Notes: generated from the letters alone by a model not told the origin. 64,000 nucleotides of DNA from Falsirhodobacter sp. 20TX0035 (GCF_028307215.1 NZ_JAQMHV010000006.1:1-64000); one strand, 5' to 3'. Positions 36,845 to 46,985 are shown, counted from the first letter of the stretch. Program-made: numbers and translations.

Positions 36845-37284
36845 CCGGCCCCCGGCTGGCGGTCCGCGCCCTGATCCTGGACGCGCAAGACCGCCTTCTG
36901 ATCGTGAACGCGTGGCCCGGGGGCGTGTCCGACCTCTGGACCGCGCCGGGCGGTGGGGTGGAGCGTCACAGCGCCCTGCCCGACAACCTGATGCGTGAGG
37001 TGCATGAGGAAACGGGCCTGAGCGTGTCCGTCGGCGCGCCCGTGTTGGTCAACGAATTCCACGACCCGGACGGCACGTTCCACCAGGTCGACCTCTACTT
37101 CCGCTGCACCCTGGTTCGTGGAACCCTGTCGGACGACTGGCGCGATCCCGAAGGGGTGGTAACAGACCGCCGCTGGGTGACGCGGGAGGAACTGGCCACC
37201 CTGCGCGTGAAGCCCGACACGCTGGCCGAAGCGGCGTGGGGCGACCGGATGATCTACGACCCGTTGGAGCCGATCATCCGCTGA
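36841..37284 (+). CDS. Nudix hydrolase
   Basis: A 147-residue Nudix protein, likely to hydrolyse a nucleoside diphosphate linked to another moiety. The catalytic helix is R-E-V-H-E-E-T-G-L near residues 52-60, with the loop before it G-G-G-V-E-R-H-S. In the Nudix consensus the residue eight before that Arg is Glu; here it is Ser. The metal-binding E-E pair is intact, so the enzyme may still be active. The start is a GTG that overlaps the ubiK stop. The tail overlaps the tail of the next minus-strand gene by 31 bases. Confidence 0.82.
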   Translation: MTGPRLAVRALILDAQDRLLIVNAWPGGVSDLWTAPGGGVERHSALPDNLMREVHEETGLSVSVGAPVLVNEFHDPDGTFHQVDLYFRCTLVRGTLSDDWRDPEGVVTDRRWVTREELATLRVKPDTLAEAAWGDRMIYDPLEPIIR

Positions 37285-37946
37285 ACGCCGAACGCGCCGA
37301 TCACGGCCAGCACCAGCGGCACCAAGGGCGCGACCCCCAGCGTCAGGGCTGCCCCGACCAGCGCCAGCGGGGCCAGCGCCGGAAAGCGCACCCAGTTCCA
37401 GCCCCAGCCGCCCACCCCGACGCAGAGTCCCGCGGCAATGGCGCAGGCCAGCGCCTCCCCCCGCAGGGGCGGCAGGTCGAACAGCAGGACCACCGCCACG
37501 GGAAGGGACAGGATCAGGTGGCTTGCGTGCCGAGTCATGCCGCTGCCCCGCCGCATCAGCACCGCCTGCGCCCCGAAGCCTGCGCCCGCCAGAACCAGAA
37601 GGAGCGACCCCAGCAGCGCCAGCGGCACCGCCGCCACAAGCGCGAAGCCCCAAGCCAAGGGCGGCACCGGTTCCCGCAAAACCAGCCGCGCGGCCAGCAG
37701 GGTCAGCGCGGCCGCCGCGGGAACGACCACGACCGCTGCGCTGGGATCGGCCTTCGCGAAGGCCAGCCCCCCGATCCACGCGACACAGCCAAGCGCGCCA
37801 AGCCCCGAGGCGACGTCAATCGACAGCTTCGGGCGAAGACCCGTCCGCCTGCGCCGCCCGAGAAGAAGAAGCCACATGGACGCAGCCGCGAAGGCCAGCA
37901 CCGTTCCCGTCAGGCTGCGCGGGTCCGCCCCGCCGTCCAGCGCCAT
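37254..37946 (-). CDS. Integral membrane protein (DMT/EamA-like), N-terminus uncertain
   Basis: A 230-residue protein made mainly of hydrophobic segments, with the look of a DMT/EamA-type transporter or a shorter relative (for example T-G-T-V-L-A-F, V-A-W-I-G-G-L-A-F-A, F-A-L-V-A-A-V-P-L-A-L-L-G-S). The ATG at 37946 is the only canonical start, yet the open frame continues about 25 codons upstream with a further hydrophobic stretch (L-L-I-L-P-V-V-A-L-A-A-L-P-V-L-L) and no ATG, GTG or TTG. Translation may begin there at a non-canonical codon, or the first segment is simply untranslated. No function is clear. Confidence 0.65.
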   Translation of the reverse strand: MALDGGADPRSLTGTVLAFAAASMWLLLLGRRRRTGLRPKLSIDVASGLGALGCVAWIGGLAFAKADPSAAVVVVPAAAALTLLAARLVLREPVPPLAWGFALVAAVPLALLGSLLLVLAGAGFGAQAVLMRRGSGMTRHASHLILSLPVAVVLLFDLPPLRGEALACAIAAGLCVGVGGWGWNWVRFPALAPLALVGAALTLGVAPLVPLVLAVIGAFGVQRMIGSNGS

Positions 37947-37990
37947 GCGGAGCAGGACGGGCAGCGCGGCAAGGGCAACGACCGGCAGGA

Positions 37991-38458
37991 TCAGGAGCGG
38001 AGGCCCGTCTGTTCCAGCAGGCCCTTACGCTTGGCCTCGTAGTAATAGCCCTTGGAATACCACTCCACCGCGCGATCCTCGCTGCCGTTGGACACCATCC
38101 AAGCCCCGCGCAGATACTTCATCGCGTAGGTCAGGTTCGTTTCGGCGTCCAGAAGCTCGGTCGGCTCTCCTCGGAAGCCCATGATGCGGGCGGTGGCCGG
38201 GGCGATCTGCATCAGCCCGTAATAGGTGCCGTTGCGCGCCGCCGGGTTGTAGGTGCTTTCGCGCTTCACCACCCGATGCGCCAGCGCGCGCGGCACGCCG
38301 TAGCGATCGGCGTAATCGTCGACCATGCGCGACACTTCGGCGCGACCAGATGGAACCGACAGATCGGGTGCTGCCGCACGGGAGACCTCGCCCCCTCCTC
38401 CGCAGGCCGCAAGGCCAAGGATCAGCGTCAGGGCAAGGGTGGTGCGCAGCATCTTCAC
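37991..38458 (-). CDS. Lytic transglycosylase (SLT domain lipoprotein)
   Basis: A 155-residue protein with a lipoprotein signal (L-A-L-T-L-I-L-G-L-A-A-C-G) and an SLT domain: the catalytic Glu in V-K-R-E-S-T-Y-N-P-A-A near residue 70, then Y-G-L-M-Q-I-A-P-A-T-A-R and a terminal Y-S-K-G-Y-Y-Y. It cleaves peptidoglycan glycan strands in the periplasm. It is short for the family because there is no extra domain. It lies between the membrane protein gene and groEL on the same strand. Confidence 0.88.
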   Translation of the reverse strand: MKMLRTTLALTLILGLAACGGGGEVSRAAAPDLSVPSGRAEVSRMVDDYADRYGVPRALAHRVVKRESTYNPAARNGTYYGLMQIAPATARIMGFRGEPTELLDAETNLTYAMKYLRGAWMVSNGSEDRAVEWYSKGYYYEAKRKGLLEQTGLRS

Positions 38459-38562
38459 GTCCCGGATTTGTTATCGTTGGTGAAGTGCTAGCGGGCGAAG
38501 CCGCGTCCGGGCAAGCGCGGGTTCCCGCTGTCAACCCGCATGCGCGGATTCTTGCGCAAACG

Positions 38563-38588
38563 AAAAAGGGCGCCCCGAAGGACGCCCC
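38563..38588 (-). terminator. Terminator of groESL
   Basis: On the minus strand GGGCGTCC-TTCG-GGGCGCCC (8-bp stem with one G-U pair and a UUCG tetraloop) followed by TTTTT, 26 bases after the groEL stop. Confidence 0.9.
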
Positions 38589-38613
38589 CTGATTTCCGAA
38601 CGGAAACCGCAGC

Positions 38614-40266
<1,653 letters not shown>

Positions 40267-40293
40267 CTAATTGCGTTGAGGAAGAACGAAGGC

Positions 40294-40581
40294 TCAGGAA
40301 AGAATTCCGAGGATGTCGCTTTCCTTCATGATCAGCAGCTCTTTGCCGTCGATCGTCACTTCGGTGCCGGACCACTTGCCGAACAGGATGCGGTCGCCAG
40401 CTTTCACCGACGGTGCGATCAGCTCGCCCGAATCCTTGCGCGCACCTTCACCGACCGAGACGATTTCGCCTTCGGAGGGCTTTTCTTTCGCGGAATCGGG
40501 GATGATCAGGCCGCCCTTGGTCTTTTCGTCGCCTTCGATGCGGCGGACCAGAACACGGTCGTGCAGCGGTTTGAATGCCAT
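40294..40581 (-). CDS. groES: Co-chaperonin GroES (10 kDa)
   Basis: The 95-residue co-chaperonin, with [12 protein letters not shown] at the start, the mobile loop around [10 protein letters not shown] and the C-terminal K-E-S-D-I-L-G-I-L. It starts at 40581, about 35 bases downstream of the CIRCE element, and leads the groESL operon. Confidence 0.97.
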   Translation of the reverse strand: MAFKPLHDRVLVRRIEGDEKTKGGLIIPDSAKEKPSEGEIVSVGEGARKDSGELIAPSVKAGDRILFGKWSGTEVTIDGKELLIMKESDILGILS

Positions 40582-40615
40582 CTGGAAGCTCCCTCAGGGT
40601 CCATGTTGAATGTCT

Positions 40616-40642
40616 TTAGCACTCAGGCAACCCGAGTGCTAA
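40616..40642 (-). promoter_or_regulatory. CIRCE element (HrcA operator)
   Basis: TTAGCACTC-N9-GAGTGCTAA is an exact match to the CIRCE consensus, placed between the presumed groES promoter and its start codon. HrcA binds CIRCE and represses groESL at low temperature. No hrcA gene is in this window. Confidence 0.96.
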
Positions 40643-40721
40643 CGACCCGGAAGCTATGCAGGTGGTCCGGACCTGTCAACGGGCGTCCTGCGAAATTTTG
40701 ACGACACCGTGCAAGACAAAA

Positions 40722-40752
40722 CAAAAACGCCGGAAGCGCGGGGCTTCCGGCG
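40722..40752 (-). terminator. Terminator of the small minus-strand gene at 40784-40996
   Basis: A perfect 10-bp stem (CGCCGGAAGC / GCTTCCGGCG, 5-base loop) with an A-run at 40723-40727 that reads as TTTTT on the minus strand, about 30 bases past the stop of the small gene. Confidence 0.8.
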
Positions 40753-40783
40753 TGTTTGCCGAGGGAACGTGGGCGCCCGAGGT

Positions 40784-40996
40784 TCAGGCGCGGGCGTTGT
40801 GCATCTTGGGCATCTGCGCGGGGTTGATGCCCAGCAGTTGCAGGTCGGCCGCGGCCGGCTCACGACGGGACTCCAGCGACACCTTCACGCGGTGCACGGC
40901 GCCCATGAGGGCGAAGAAGGAACCGATGCGCGCGAACAGGCCCGACGCGGGGGCGGTGTTGCGGGGGGTGGTGATGGTGGCGTTCAGCGTGGTCAT
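40784..40996 (-). CDS. Small DUF1127-like protein
   Basis: A 70-residue protein with a flexible N-terminus (T-T-L-N-A-T-I-T-T-P-R), one weakly hydrophobic helix (G-L-F-A-R-I-G-S-F-F-A-L-M-G-A) and a basic C-terminal half ending L-L-G-I-N-P-A-Q-M-P-K-M. The layout recalls DUF1127 (YjiS-like) proteins, in which a short Arg-rich helix precedes a G-I-x-x-x-x word and may bind RNA, but the Arg content here is lower and I am not sure. GGAGA precedes the ATG at 40996, and a terminator follows the gene. Confidence 0.6.
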   Translation of the reverse strand: MTTLNATITTPRNTAPASGLFARIGSFFALMGAVHRVKVSLESRREPAAADLQLLGINPAQMPKMHNARA

Positions 40997-41199
40997 GGCG
41001 GTCTCTCCGATGTGGAACGGTTGTCCTCCGTTGCCCACAAGATGCGCTGCGGGGCCCTTCCCCACAACGGCGGAAAGGCGAAGACCCGTCATGCGCCGGA
41101 CGCATAGGCCGTGCCGGAAGCGCCGCAAAAACGGGCGGGGTGACAAGGGGGCAGGTGCGTCCTATAGATTCCGCAACGCGTCAATGCAGGATGATCCCC

Positions 41200-42114
41200 A
41201 TGCTCAAGGTCTTCGGCCACAAATCCCCCGACACCGACACCACCGCCTCGGCCATCGTCTGGGCCTGGTACCAGTCGGAGATGCGCAACGTGCCGGCCAA
41301 GGCCTTCGTTCAGGGCACCCCCAACACCGAGGCGCTGTTCGTGCTGAAGCATTGGGACGCGCCGGTGCCGGACCAGCTGGAACTGGCCGCGGGCGACCAG
41401 GTGGTGATCGTGGACACCAACAACCCGGCCGAACTGCCCGACAACATCGGCGATGCCGCCCTTACCGCGATCATCGACCACCACCTGCTGGTGGGCGGGC
41501 TGAAGACCAAGACGCCGATCGACATCACGATCCGTCCCCTCGCCTGCACGGCCACGATCATGTACGACCTGATGGGCAGCGCCGTGGAACGGGCGCCCCG
41601 CCACATCCAGGGCCTGATGCTGTCCTGCATCCTGTCGGACACGCTGGAATTCCGCAGCCCCACCACCACCCCGCACGACCGCGCCGTGGCCGAGGAGCTG
41701 GCCCGCGCCCTGCGCGTCGACATCCCCGCACTGGCCGCCGACATGTTCGCCGCGAAATCCGACGTCTCCGCCTTTTCCGAAGCGGAACTGCTGAAGATGG
41801 ACAGCAAGGAATACAGCCTCGGCGGGAAGGAGCTGCGCATCTCAGTCCTTGAAACCACCTCGCCCGCGCAGATCTTGTCGCGCAAGGACGCGCTGGTCGC
41901 GGCCATGCCCGGCGTCGCGGCCGAGGATGGGGCCGACCAGGTCCTGCTGTTCGTGATCGACATCCTGAAGGAAGAAGCGACGCTGCTGGTCCCGAACGAT
42001 CTGGTGAAGACCATCGCCGAGAAAAGCTTCGGCGTCACCGTCACGGGCGACACGGTCGTGCTTCCGGGCGTGATGAGCCGCAAGAAGCAGATCATTCCGA
42101 TGCTGGCCGTCTGA
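41200..42114 (+). CDS. ppaC: Manganese-dependent inorganic pyrophosphatase (family II)
   Basis: A 304-residue DHH-type family II pyrophosphatase that removes pyrophosphate made by biosynthetic reactions. Metal-site residues H7, D11 and D13 lie in G-H-K-S-P-D-T-D; V-D-T-N-N near residue 75 and I-D-H-H near 96 give the remaining ligands, and a C-terminal DHHA2 domain carries S-R-K-K-Q close to the end. The ATG at 41200 is chosen because AGGA lies 9 bases upstream; in-frame starts at 41140 and 41191 are less likely. It is coupled to the next gene by a 1-base overlap. Confidence 0.93.
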   Translation: MLKVFGHKSPDTDTTASAIVWAWYQSEMRNVPAKAFVQGTPNTEALFVLKHWDAPVPDQLELAAGDQVVIVDTNNPAELPDNIGDAALTAIIDHHLLVGGLKTKTPIDITIRPLACTATIMYDLMGSAVERAPRHIQGLMLSCILSDTLEFRSPTTTPHDRAVAEELARALRVDIPALAADMFAAKSDVSAFSEAELLKMDSKEYSLGGKELRISVLETTSPAQILSRKDALVAAMPGVAAEDGADQVLLFVIDILKEEATLLVPNDLVKTIAEKSFGVTVTGDTVVLPGVMSRKKQIIPMLAV

Positions 42115-43001
42115 TGGCCCGGATCGTCAACGCACTGGCCGAACTGGGCCAGTATCGCGCGCTGTTCTGCGACATCTGGGGCTGCGTGCACAACGGCGTG
42201 GCCCCCTTCCCCGATGCCGTGAAGGCCCTTCGGGCGTTCCGCAAGACGGGCGGGGTCGTGATCCTCGTCTCCAACTCCCCCCGCCCCGGCCGGTCGGTGG
42301 CGGCGCAGCTGGACGGCATGGGCGTTCCGCGCGACTGCTGGGACGACATCGCCACCTCGGGCGATGCGGCGCAGTTCGCGATGCTGACGGGCGAAGTGGG
42401 TCGCCGCGTCCACCACATCGGCGCCCCCAAGGACGAGACGTTCTTTTCCGACCTGTCGGACGATCTGAAGGCCGTCGCCGCCAACCAGCCCGCCATCACC
42501 CGCGTCCCGCTGGAGGAGGCGGAGGGCATCGTCTGCACCGGCCTGTTTGACGACATGACGGAAACGCCCGCCGATTACATGGACGTGCTGGAACAGGCCC
42601 GGGCGCGCAACCTGCGCCTTTTGTGCGCCAACCCCGACATCGAGGTGGACGTGGGCGAACGCCGCGTCTTCTGCGCGGGCGCCATCGCGCTGGCCTATGA
42701 CCAGATGGGCGGCGACAGCCTGTATCTGGGCAAGCCCCACGCCCCGATCTACGATCTGGCCCGCCGCCGTCTGGCCGCCCTCGCCGACGTGACGGACGCC
42801 CAGACGCTGTGCGTGGGCGACGGCATCCTGACCGACGTGCAGGGCGGGCTGAACCAGAAGATCGACACGCTCTTCATCACCTCGGGCCTCGCCGCCGGGC
42901 ATTTCGGCGACGACACCGCCAATCCCGACGCCACCCTGCTGGAGCGCTGGATCCTGGAGCAGACGCTGGAGCCGACCTGGGCCATCGGCCACCTGCGCTG
43001 A
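42114..43001 (+). CDS. HAD-superfamily hydrolase, class IIA (TIGR01459 type)
   Basis: A 295-residue HAD phosphatase. The first motif is F-C-D-I-W-G-C with nucleophile D20; the usual second Asp (DxD) is Trp here, which is typical of this subfamily as far as I recall. V-S-N-S near 54 is motif II, K-P-H-A-P near 206 carries the motif III lysine, and V-G-D-G-I-L-T-D near 238 is motif IV. The start overlaps the ppaC stop by one base (TGATG). The substrate is unknown; relatives act on sugar or pyridine phosphates. Confidence 0.85.
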   Translation: MARIVNALAELGQYRALFCDIWGCVHNGVAPFPDAVKALRAFRKTGGVVILVSNSPRPGRSVAAQLDGMGVPRDCWDDIATSGDAAQFAMLTGEVGRRVHHIGAPKDETFFSDLSDDLKAVAANQPAITRVPLEEAEGIVCTGLFDDMTETPADYMDVLEQARARNLRLLCANPDIEVDVGERRVFCAGAIALAYDQMGGDSLYLGKPHAPIYDLARRRLAALADVTDAQTLCVGDGILTDVQGGLNQKIDTLFITSGLAAGHFGDDTANPDATLLERWILEQTLEPTWAIGHLR

Positions 43002-43058
43002 CTTGCAACCGCCGCCCCCCTGCGCGATAGGGGGGTGGACACTGGTGGGCACCGGACA

Positions 43059-43982
43059 ATGAACATCCACAGGCATTGGCGCGACCTTCCGACCGACGCG
43101 CGGGGCGCGGCGGTCGCGATGGGCAATTTCGACGGGTTGCATCTGGGCCATCAGGCCGTGATCGACCTGGCGCGCGGACCGGCCCCGCTGGGCGTCGTCA
43201 CGTTCGAACCGCACCCGCGCGAGGTGTTCGCCCCCCACCTGCCCCCCTTCCGCCTGATGAACGCCGAAAGCCGCGCGAACCGCTTGGCGAAGCTGGGTGT
43301 GCAGCACCTTTACGAACTGCCCTTCGACAAGGAACTGGCCGCCCTGACGCCCGAGGCCTTTGTGCGCGAGGTTCTGGCCGAAAGTCTGGGCGTGTCGCGC
43401 ATCGTGGTGGGGCAGGACTTCTGCTTTGGGCGGGACCGGGCCGGCACCGCACTGGCGCTGGCCGCCATGGGCCGCGACCTTGGCTTCGACGTGACGATCG
43501 CCGAACTCGTGGGGCTGGAAGGGGACCAGATCTCCTCCACCGCGATCCGCCGCGCGCTGAGCGAGGGGGACCCCCAACACGCCGCCGCGATGCTGGGCCA
43601 CTGGCACCGGATCGAGGGGGAGGTGCTGCACGGCGAAAAGCGCGGGCGCGAACTGGGCTATCCCACGGCCAACATGGCCCTGAAGGGGCTGCACCTGCCG
43701 CGCTTTGGCGTTTATGCCGTGCTGGTGGACGTGCTGACGGGCCCGCAGGCGGGGCGTTACCAGGGGGCGGCCAGCCTTGGCGTGCGCCCCATGTTCGACG
43801 GAGAGGTGCCGAACCTGGAAACCTTCCTGTTCGACTTTTCCGGCGATCTTTACGGCCAGCACCTGTCCGTCGCGCTGGTGGAGTATCTTCGGCCCGAACT
43901 GCGCTTCGACGGCCTGCCCGCGCTGATCGCCCAGATGGACGCCGATTGCGTCCGTGCCCGCGAATGTCTGTCGGGGCTTTGA
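43059..43982 (+). CDS. ribF: Bifunctional riboflavin kinase / FAD synthetase
   Basis: A 307-residue enzyme. The N-terminal half is the FMN adenylyltransferase with G-N-F-D-G-L-H-L-G-H near residues 30-39, the word S-S-T-A-I-R-R-A near 165, and the C-terminal half is the riboflavin kinase with G-R-E-L-G-Y-P-T-A-N near 195-204. Together they make FMN and FAD. The ATG at 43059 gives the usual N-terminus; a GTG further upstream (43035) is less likely. It lies 57 bases after the HAD gene. Confidence 0.94.
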   Translation: MNIHRHWRDLPTDARGAAVAMGNFDGLHLGHQAVIDLARGPAPLGVVTFEPHPREVFAPHLPPFRLMNAESRANRLAKLGVQHLYELPFDKELAALTPEAFVREVLAESLGVSRIVVGQDFCFGRDRAGTALALAAMGRDLGFDVTIAELVGLEGDQISSTAIRRALSEGDPQHAAAMLGHWHRIEGEVLHGEKRGRELGYPTANMALKGLHLPRFGVYAVLVDVLTGPQAGRYQGAASLGVRPMFDGEVPNLETFLFDFSGDLYGQHLSVALVEYLRPELRFDGLPALIAQMDADCVRARECLSGL

Positions 43983-44013
43983 CATCCCGCCCCGCAACCC
44001 CCACTTGGGCCCC

Positions 44014-44460
44014 ATGATGCGCGACAAATTCTGGGAAACCGTGAAGCTGAAGAACATGACGCCCCAGGAATGGGAAGCGTTGTGCGACGGCTGCGGCAAA
44101 TGCTGCCTGAACAAGATCGAGTTCGAGGACACGAACGAGATCGCCTTCACCCGCGTGGCCTGCAAGCTTCTGGACGGCACCAGCTGCTTCTGCTCGAAAT
44201 ACGAGACGCGGCGCGACTACGTGCCCGACTGCGTGCAACTGACCCCGAAGAAGCTGCCCGAGATTGCCTATTGGCTGCCCAGGACCTGCGCCTATCGCCG
44301 GCTGCACGAAGGCAAGCCTTTGCCCGACTGGCATCACCTGATCACCGGCGACCGCGAATCGATCCACAGGGCGCAGGCGTCGGTGCGGGGGTGGACTGTC
44401 CCCGAATATCAGGTATCCGAGGAGGACTGGGAAGATTACCTGATCGAGGAGACCCCCTGA
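44014..44460 (+). CDS. UPF0260/YcgN family cysteine-cluster protein
   Basis: A 148-residue protein with a conserved metal-binding cluster C-D-G-C-G-K-C-C near residues 23-30, plus later cysteines (A-C-K-L-L, C-F-C-S-K-Y and T-C-A-Y-R-R). The family is often labelled YcgN, and its clustered cysteines suggest an iron- or zinc-binding role; the function is unknown. Starts at 44014 and 44017 are both possible. It lies 31 bases after ribF and overlaps the next start by one base. Confidence 0.85.
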   Translation: MMRDKFWETVKLKNMTPQEWEALCDGCGKCCLNKIEFEDTNEIAFTRVACKLLDGTSCFCSKYETRRDYVPDCVQLTPKKLPEIAYWLPRTCAYRRLHEGKPLPDWHHLITGDRESIHRAQASVRGWTVPEYQVSEEDWEDYLIEETP

Positions 44461-45497
44461 TGTTCTTCGCCTCCGACAACGCCTCGGGCGTGCCGCCGCA
44501 GGTTCTGGACGCACTTGTCCGCTGCAATGGGGGCTATGAGATGCCCTATGGCAACGACACGGTGATGGACCGCGTCCGCGCCCGGCTGCGGGAGGTGTTC
44601 GAGGCGCCGGAGGCCGCGATCTATCTGGTGGCCACCGGCACCGCCGCCAATTCGCTGTCGCTGGCCCTCTTGACCCCGCCCTGGGGCGCCGCTTTGTGCC
44701 ACACGCTGGCCCATGTGCAGGTGGACGAATGCAACGCCCCCGAGGCGTTCATGAACGGCGGCAAGCTGATCACCGTCCCCGGCGACGACGGCCGCATCGA
44801 TCCGGCCGCGCTGAAGGCCACGCTGGGCCGGCTGGTCCCGGCCTCGGTCCACAACGCCCAGCCCTCGGCCCTGACGCTGACCAACACGACCGAACTCGGG
44901 ACCGTCTACACCCCCGACCAGATTGCGGAACTGACCGGGATGGCGAAGGCCGCGGGGCTGGCGACGCATCTGGATGGCGCGCGCTTTGCCAACGCCCTTG
45001 TCTCAACCGGGGCCACCCCGGCCGAGATGACGTGGAAGGCCGGCATCGACGTGCTGTCCTTCGGCGGCACCAAGAACGGGTTGATGGGCGTGGAAGCGGT
45101 CATCCTCTTCGACCCCGCCAAGGCGAAGGAATTCGAGCTGCGCCGCAAACGCGGGGCGCATCTCTTCTCCAAGCACCGGTATCTTTCGGCGCAGATGGAC
45201 GCGTATCTTGAGGGGGATCTGTGGCTGGATCTGGCCCGCCGGGCCAACGCCTCCGCCGCGCGGCTGGCCACGGGGATCGAGGCGCTGCCGGGCGGGCGCC
45301 TGATGCACCCGGTGCAGGCCAACATGCTGTTCGCGGAATTCCCGGCCGCGGGCCACACGCGGGCCACCGCGGCGGGCGCCGTGTTCTACAACCTGCGCGA
45401 CCTGAACGGCGGGTCGAACCTCGGGGCGCGGCTTGTCACCTCGTGGTCCACGACCGCCGACGAGGTCGATACTTTCCTGTCACATCTGCGGGGATAG
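44460..45497 (+). CDS. Low-specificity L-threonine aldolase / beta-eliminating lyase
   Basis: A 345-residue PLP enzyme. The lysine that binds PLP is K205 in S-F-G-G-T-K-N-G; the L-D-G-A-R word at 171-175 is the PLP-ring Asp site, and the N-terminal S-D-N-A-S-G is typical. It splits L-threonine (or allo-threonine) to glycine and acetaldehyde. The ATG at 44460 shares its A with the stop of the UPF0260 gene. The function could also be another beta-hydroxy amino acid aldolase. Confidence 0.88.
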   Translation: MFFASDNASGVPPQVLDALVRCNGGYEMPYGNDTVMDRVRARLREVFEAPEAAIYLVATGTAANSLSLALLTPPWGAALCHTLAHVQVDECNAPEAFMNGGKLITVPGDDGRIDPAALKATLGRLVPASVHNAQPSALTLTNTTELGTVYTPDQIAELTGMAKAAGLATHLDGARFANALVSTGATPAEMTWKAGIDVLSFGGTKNGLMGVEAVILFDPAKAKEFELRRKRGAHLFSKHRYLSAQMDAYLEGDLWLDLARRANASAARLATGIEALPGGRLMHPVQANMLFAEFPAAGHTRATAAGAVFYNLRDLNGGSNLGARLVTSWSTTADEVDTFLSHLRG

Positions 45498-45563
45498 GCG
45501 TTCCCGCCACGGGCATTGGGTGCTATTCGGGGCGCGACGATTCCGCTGCCAAGGATAGCCCCC

Positions 45564-46580
45564 ATGCCCGCACTGACCGAGCCGAAGCTGATTGCCGGCA
45601 ACGCCAACCAGACCCTTGCCAAGGCCATCGCGCGCCGCATGGCCGTGCATCGGGGGATGGCTGTCAGCCTCGTCGATGCGCGGGTCGAACGCTTCAACGA
45701 CCAAGAGATCTTCGTCGAGGTCTACGAGAACGTCCGCGGCGAAGACATGTTCGTGATCCAGCCGACCTCCAACCCCGCCAACGACAACCTGATGGAGCTG
45801 CTGATCATCACCGACGCGCTGCGCCGGTCGTCGGCGGACCGCATCACGGCCGTGATCCCCTATTTCGGCTACGCCCGTCAGGACCGCCGTGCCAAGGCCC
45901 GCACGCCGATCTCGGCCAAGCTGGTGGCGAACCTGCTGGTGGAGGCGGGGGTGGACCGCATCCTGACGCTGGACCTGCACGCAGCGCAGATCCAGGGCTT
46001 CTTCGACATCCCGGTGGACAACCTGTATTCCGCCCCCGTCTTCGCGCTGGACATCGAGCATCACTTCCGCGGCCGGATGCAGGACGTGATGATCGTGTCC
46101 CCAGACGTGGGCGGCGTGGCCCGCGCGCGCGAGATCGCTAAGCGCATCGGCGCCCCGCTGGCCATCGTGGACAAGCGCCGCGAAAAAGCCGGTGAGATCG
46201 CGGAGATGACGGTGATCGGCGACGTGTCCGGCAAGACCTGCATCATCGTGGACGACATCTGCGACACCGCCGGCACCCTGTGCAAGGCCGCCGAGGTGCT
46301 GGTGGAAAACGGCGCGACCGAGGTTCATTCCTACATCACCCATGGCGTGCTGTCGGGTCCGGCGGTGGAACGCGTGTCGAGATCGGTCATGAAATCGCTG
46401 GTCATCACCGATTCGATCGAGCCGACGGACGCGGTGCGCAACTGCGCCAACATCCGCATCGTGCCGACGGCCCCCATGTTCGCCCAAGCCATCCTGAACA
46501 CGTGGAACGGCACCTCCGTCTCCTCGCTGTTCGAAACGGACACGCTGGTGCCGATCTACGAAGGTCTTTATTCGCGCTGA
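45564..46580 (+). CDS. prs: Ribose-phosphate pyrophosphokinase
   Basis: A 338-residue enzyme that makes PRPP from ribose-5-phosphate and ATP. The word Y-F-G-Y-A-R-Q-D-R near residue 100 and the PRPP loop [10 protein letters not shown] near 225 are clear, as is [18 protein letters not shown] precedes the ATG at 45564. It supplies PRPP for purine, pyrimidine, His and Trp synthesis; purEK is elsewhere in this window. Confidence 0.96.
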   Translation: MPALTEPKLIAGNANQTLAKAIARRMAVHRGMAVSLVDARVERFNDQEIFVEVYENVRGEDMFVIQPTSNPANDNLMELLIITDALRRSSADRITAVIPYFGYARQDRRAKARTPISAKLVANLLVEAGVDRILTLDLHAAQIQGFFDIPVDNLYSAPVFALDIEHHFRGRMQDVMIVSPDVGGVARAREIAKRIGAPLAIVDKRREKAGEIAEMTVIGDVSGKTCIIVDDICDTAGTLCKAAEVLVENGATEVHSYITHGVLSGPAVERVSRSVMKSLVITDSIEPTDAVRNCANIRIVPTAPMFAQAILNTWNGTSVSSLFETDTLVPIYEGLYSR

Positions 46581-46584
46581 GGCG

Positions 46585-46938
46585 TTATTCGACGTCCCAC
46601 TGATCGTCGTCGCGCATCGGGCCCAACGCCACCCAATCGGCCCGGATGCGCGCGATGCGCGTGTCCGACCAGGTGCGGAACACCAGATCGAAACCGTCCA
46701 CGCGCACGTTTTCGGCCGAAAGGTCGGCGCGGAAGGCGGTTTCCTGCGCCATGTCCCACATCGACACGGTCACGGTCACCACGGGAAGGTTGGTGAAGCG
46801 GTCGGAGAACAGGATGGGCCGGCGCCGTTCCCGAGGGCCGGTGCTCGTCCACATCTCCCCTCCATCGGCGAAGTCGGTGAACATCATCTGGGATCCGCGA
46901 AGAATCCCCAGGCTTGCCGTGGATATGATCTGTTTCAT
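46585..46938 (-). CDS. H-type lectin domain protein
   Basis: A 117-residue protein whose residues about 20-110 match the H-type lectin (discoidin C-terminal) fold: F-T-D-F-A-D-G-G-E-M-W, F-S-D-R-F-T-N-L-P-V-V-T-V-T-V-S-M-W-D, then R-V-D-G-F-D-L-V-F-R-T-W-S-D-T-R-I-A. Such domains bind sugars, mostly N-acetylgalactosamine in eukaryotes. There is no obvious signal peptide, and the start (ATG at 46938) lacks a strong Shine-Dalgarno. It lies between the prs gene and the terminator of the atp operon. Small lectins of this kind are frequent in Rhodobacterales; the target is unknown. Confidence 0.8.
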   Translation of the reverse strand: MKQIISTASLGILRGSQMMFTDFADGGEMWTSTGPRERRRPILFSDRFTNLPVVTVTVSMWDMAQETAFRADLSAENVRVDGFDLVFRTWSDTRIARIRADWVALGPMRDDDQWDVE

Positions 46939-46985
46939 GAAATTTTCTCTACGTCCGGCGGAAGATAACACGGACGCAGCATAGG

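Noticed and set aside
41310..44180. 956-residue minus-strand open frame
   Set aside because: It runs antisense through ppaC, the HAD gene and ribF, all of which have clear family motifs and tight start/stop overlaps on the plus strand.
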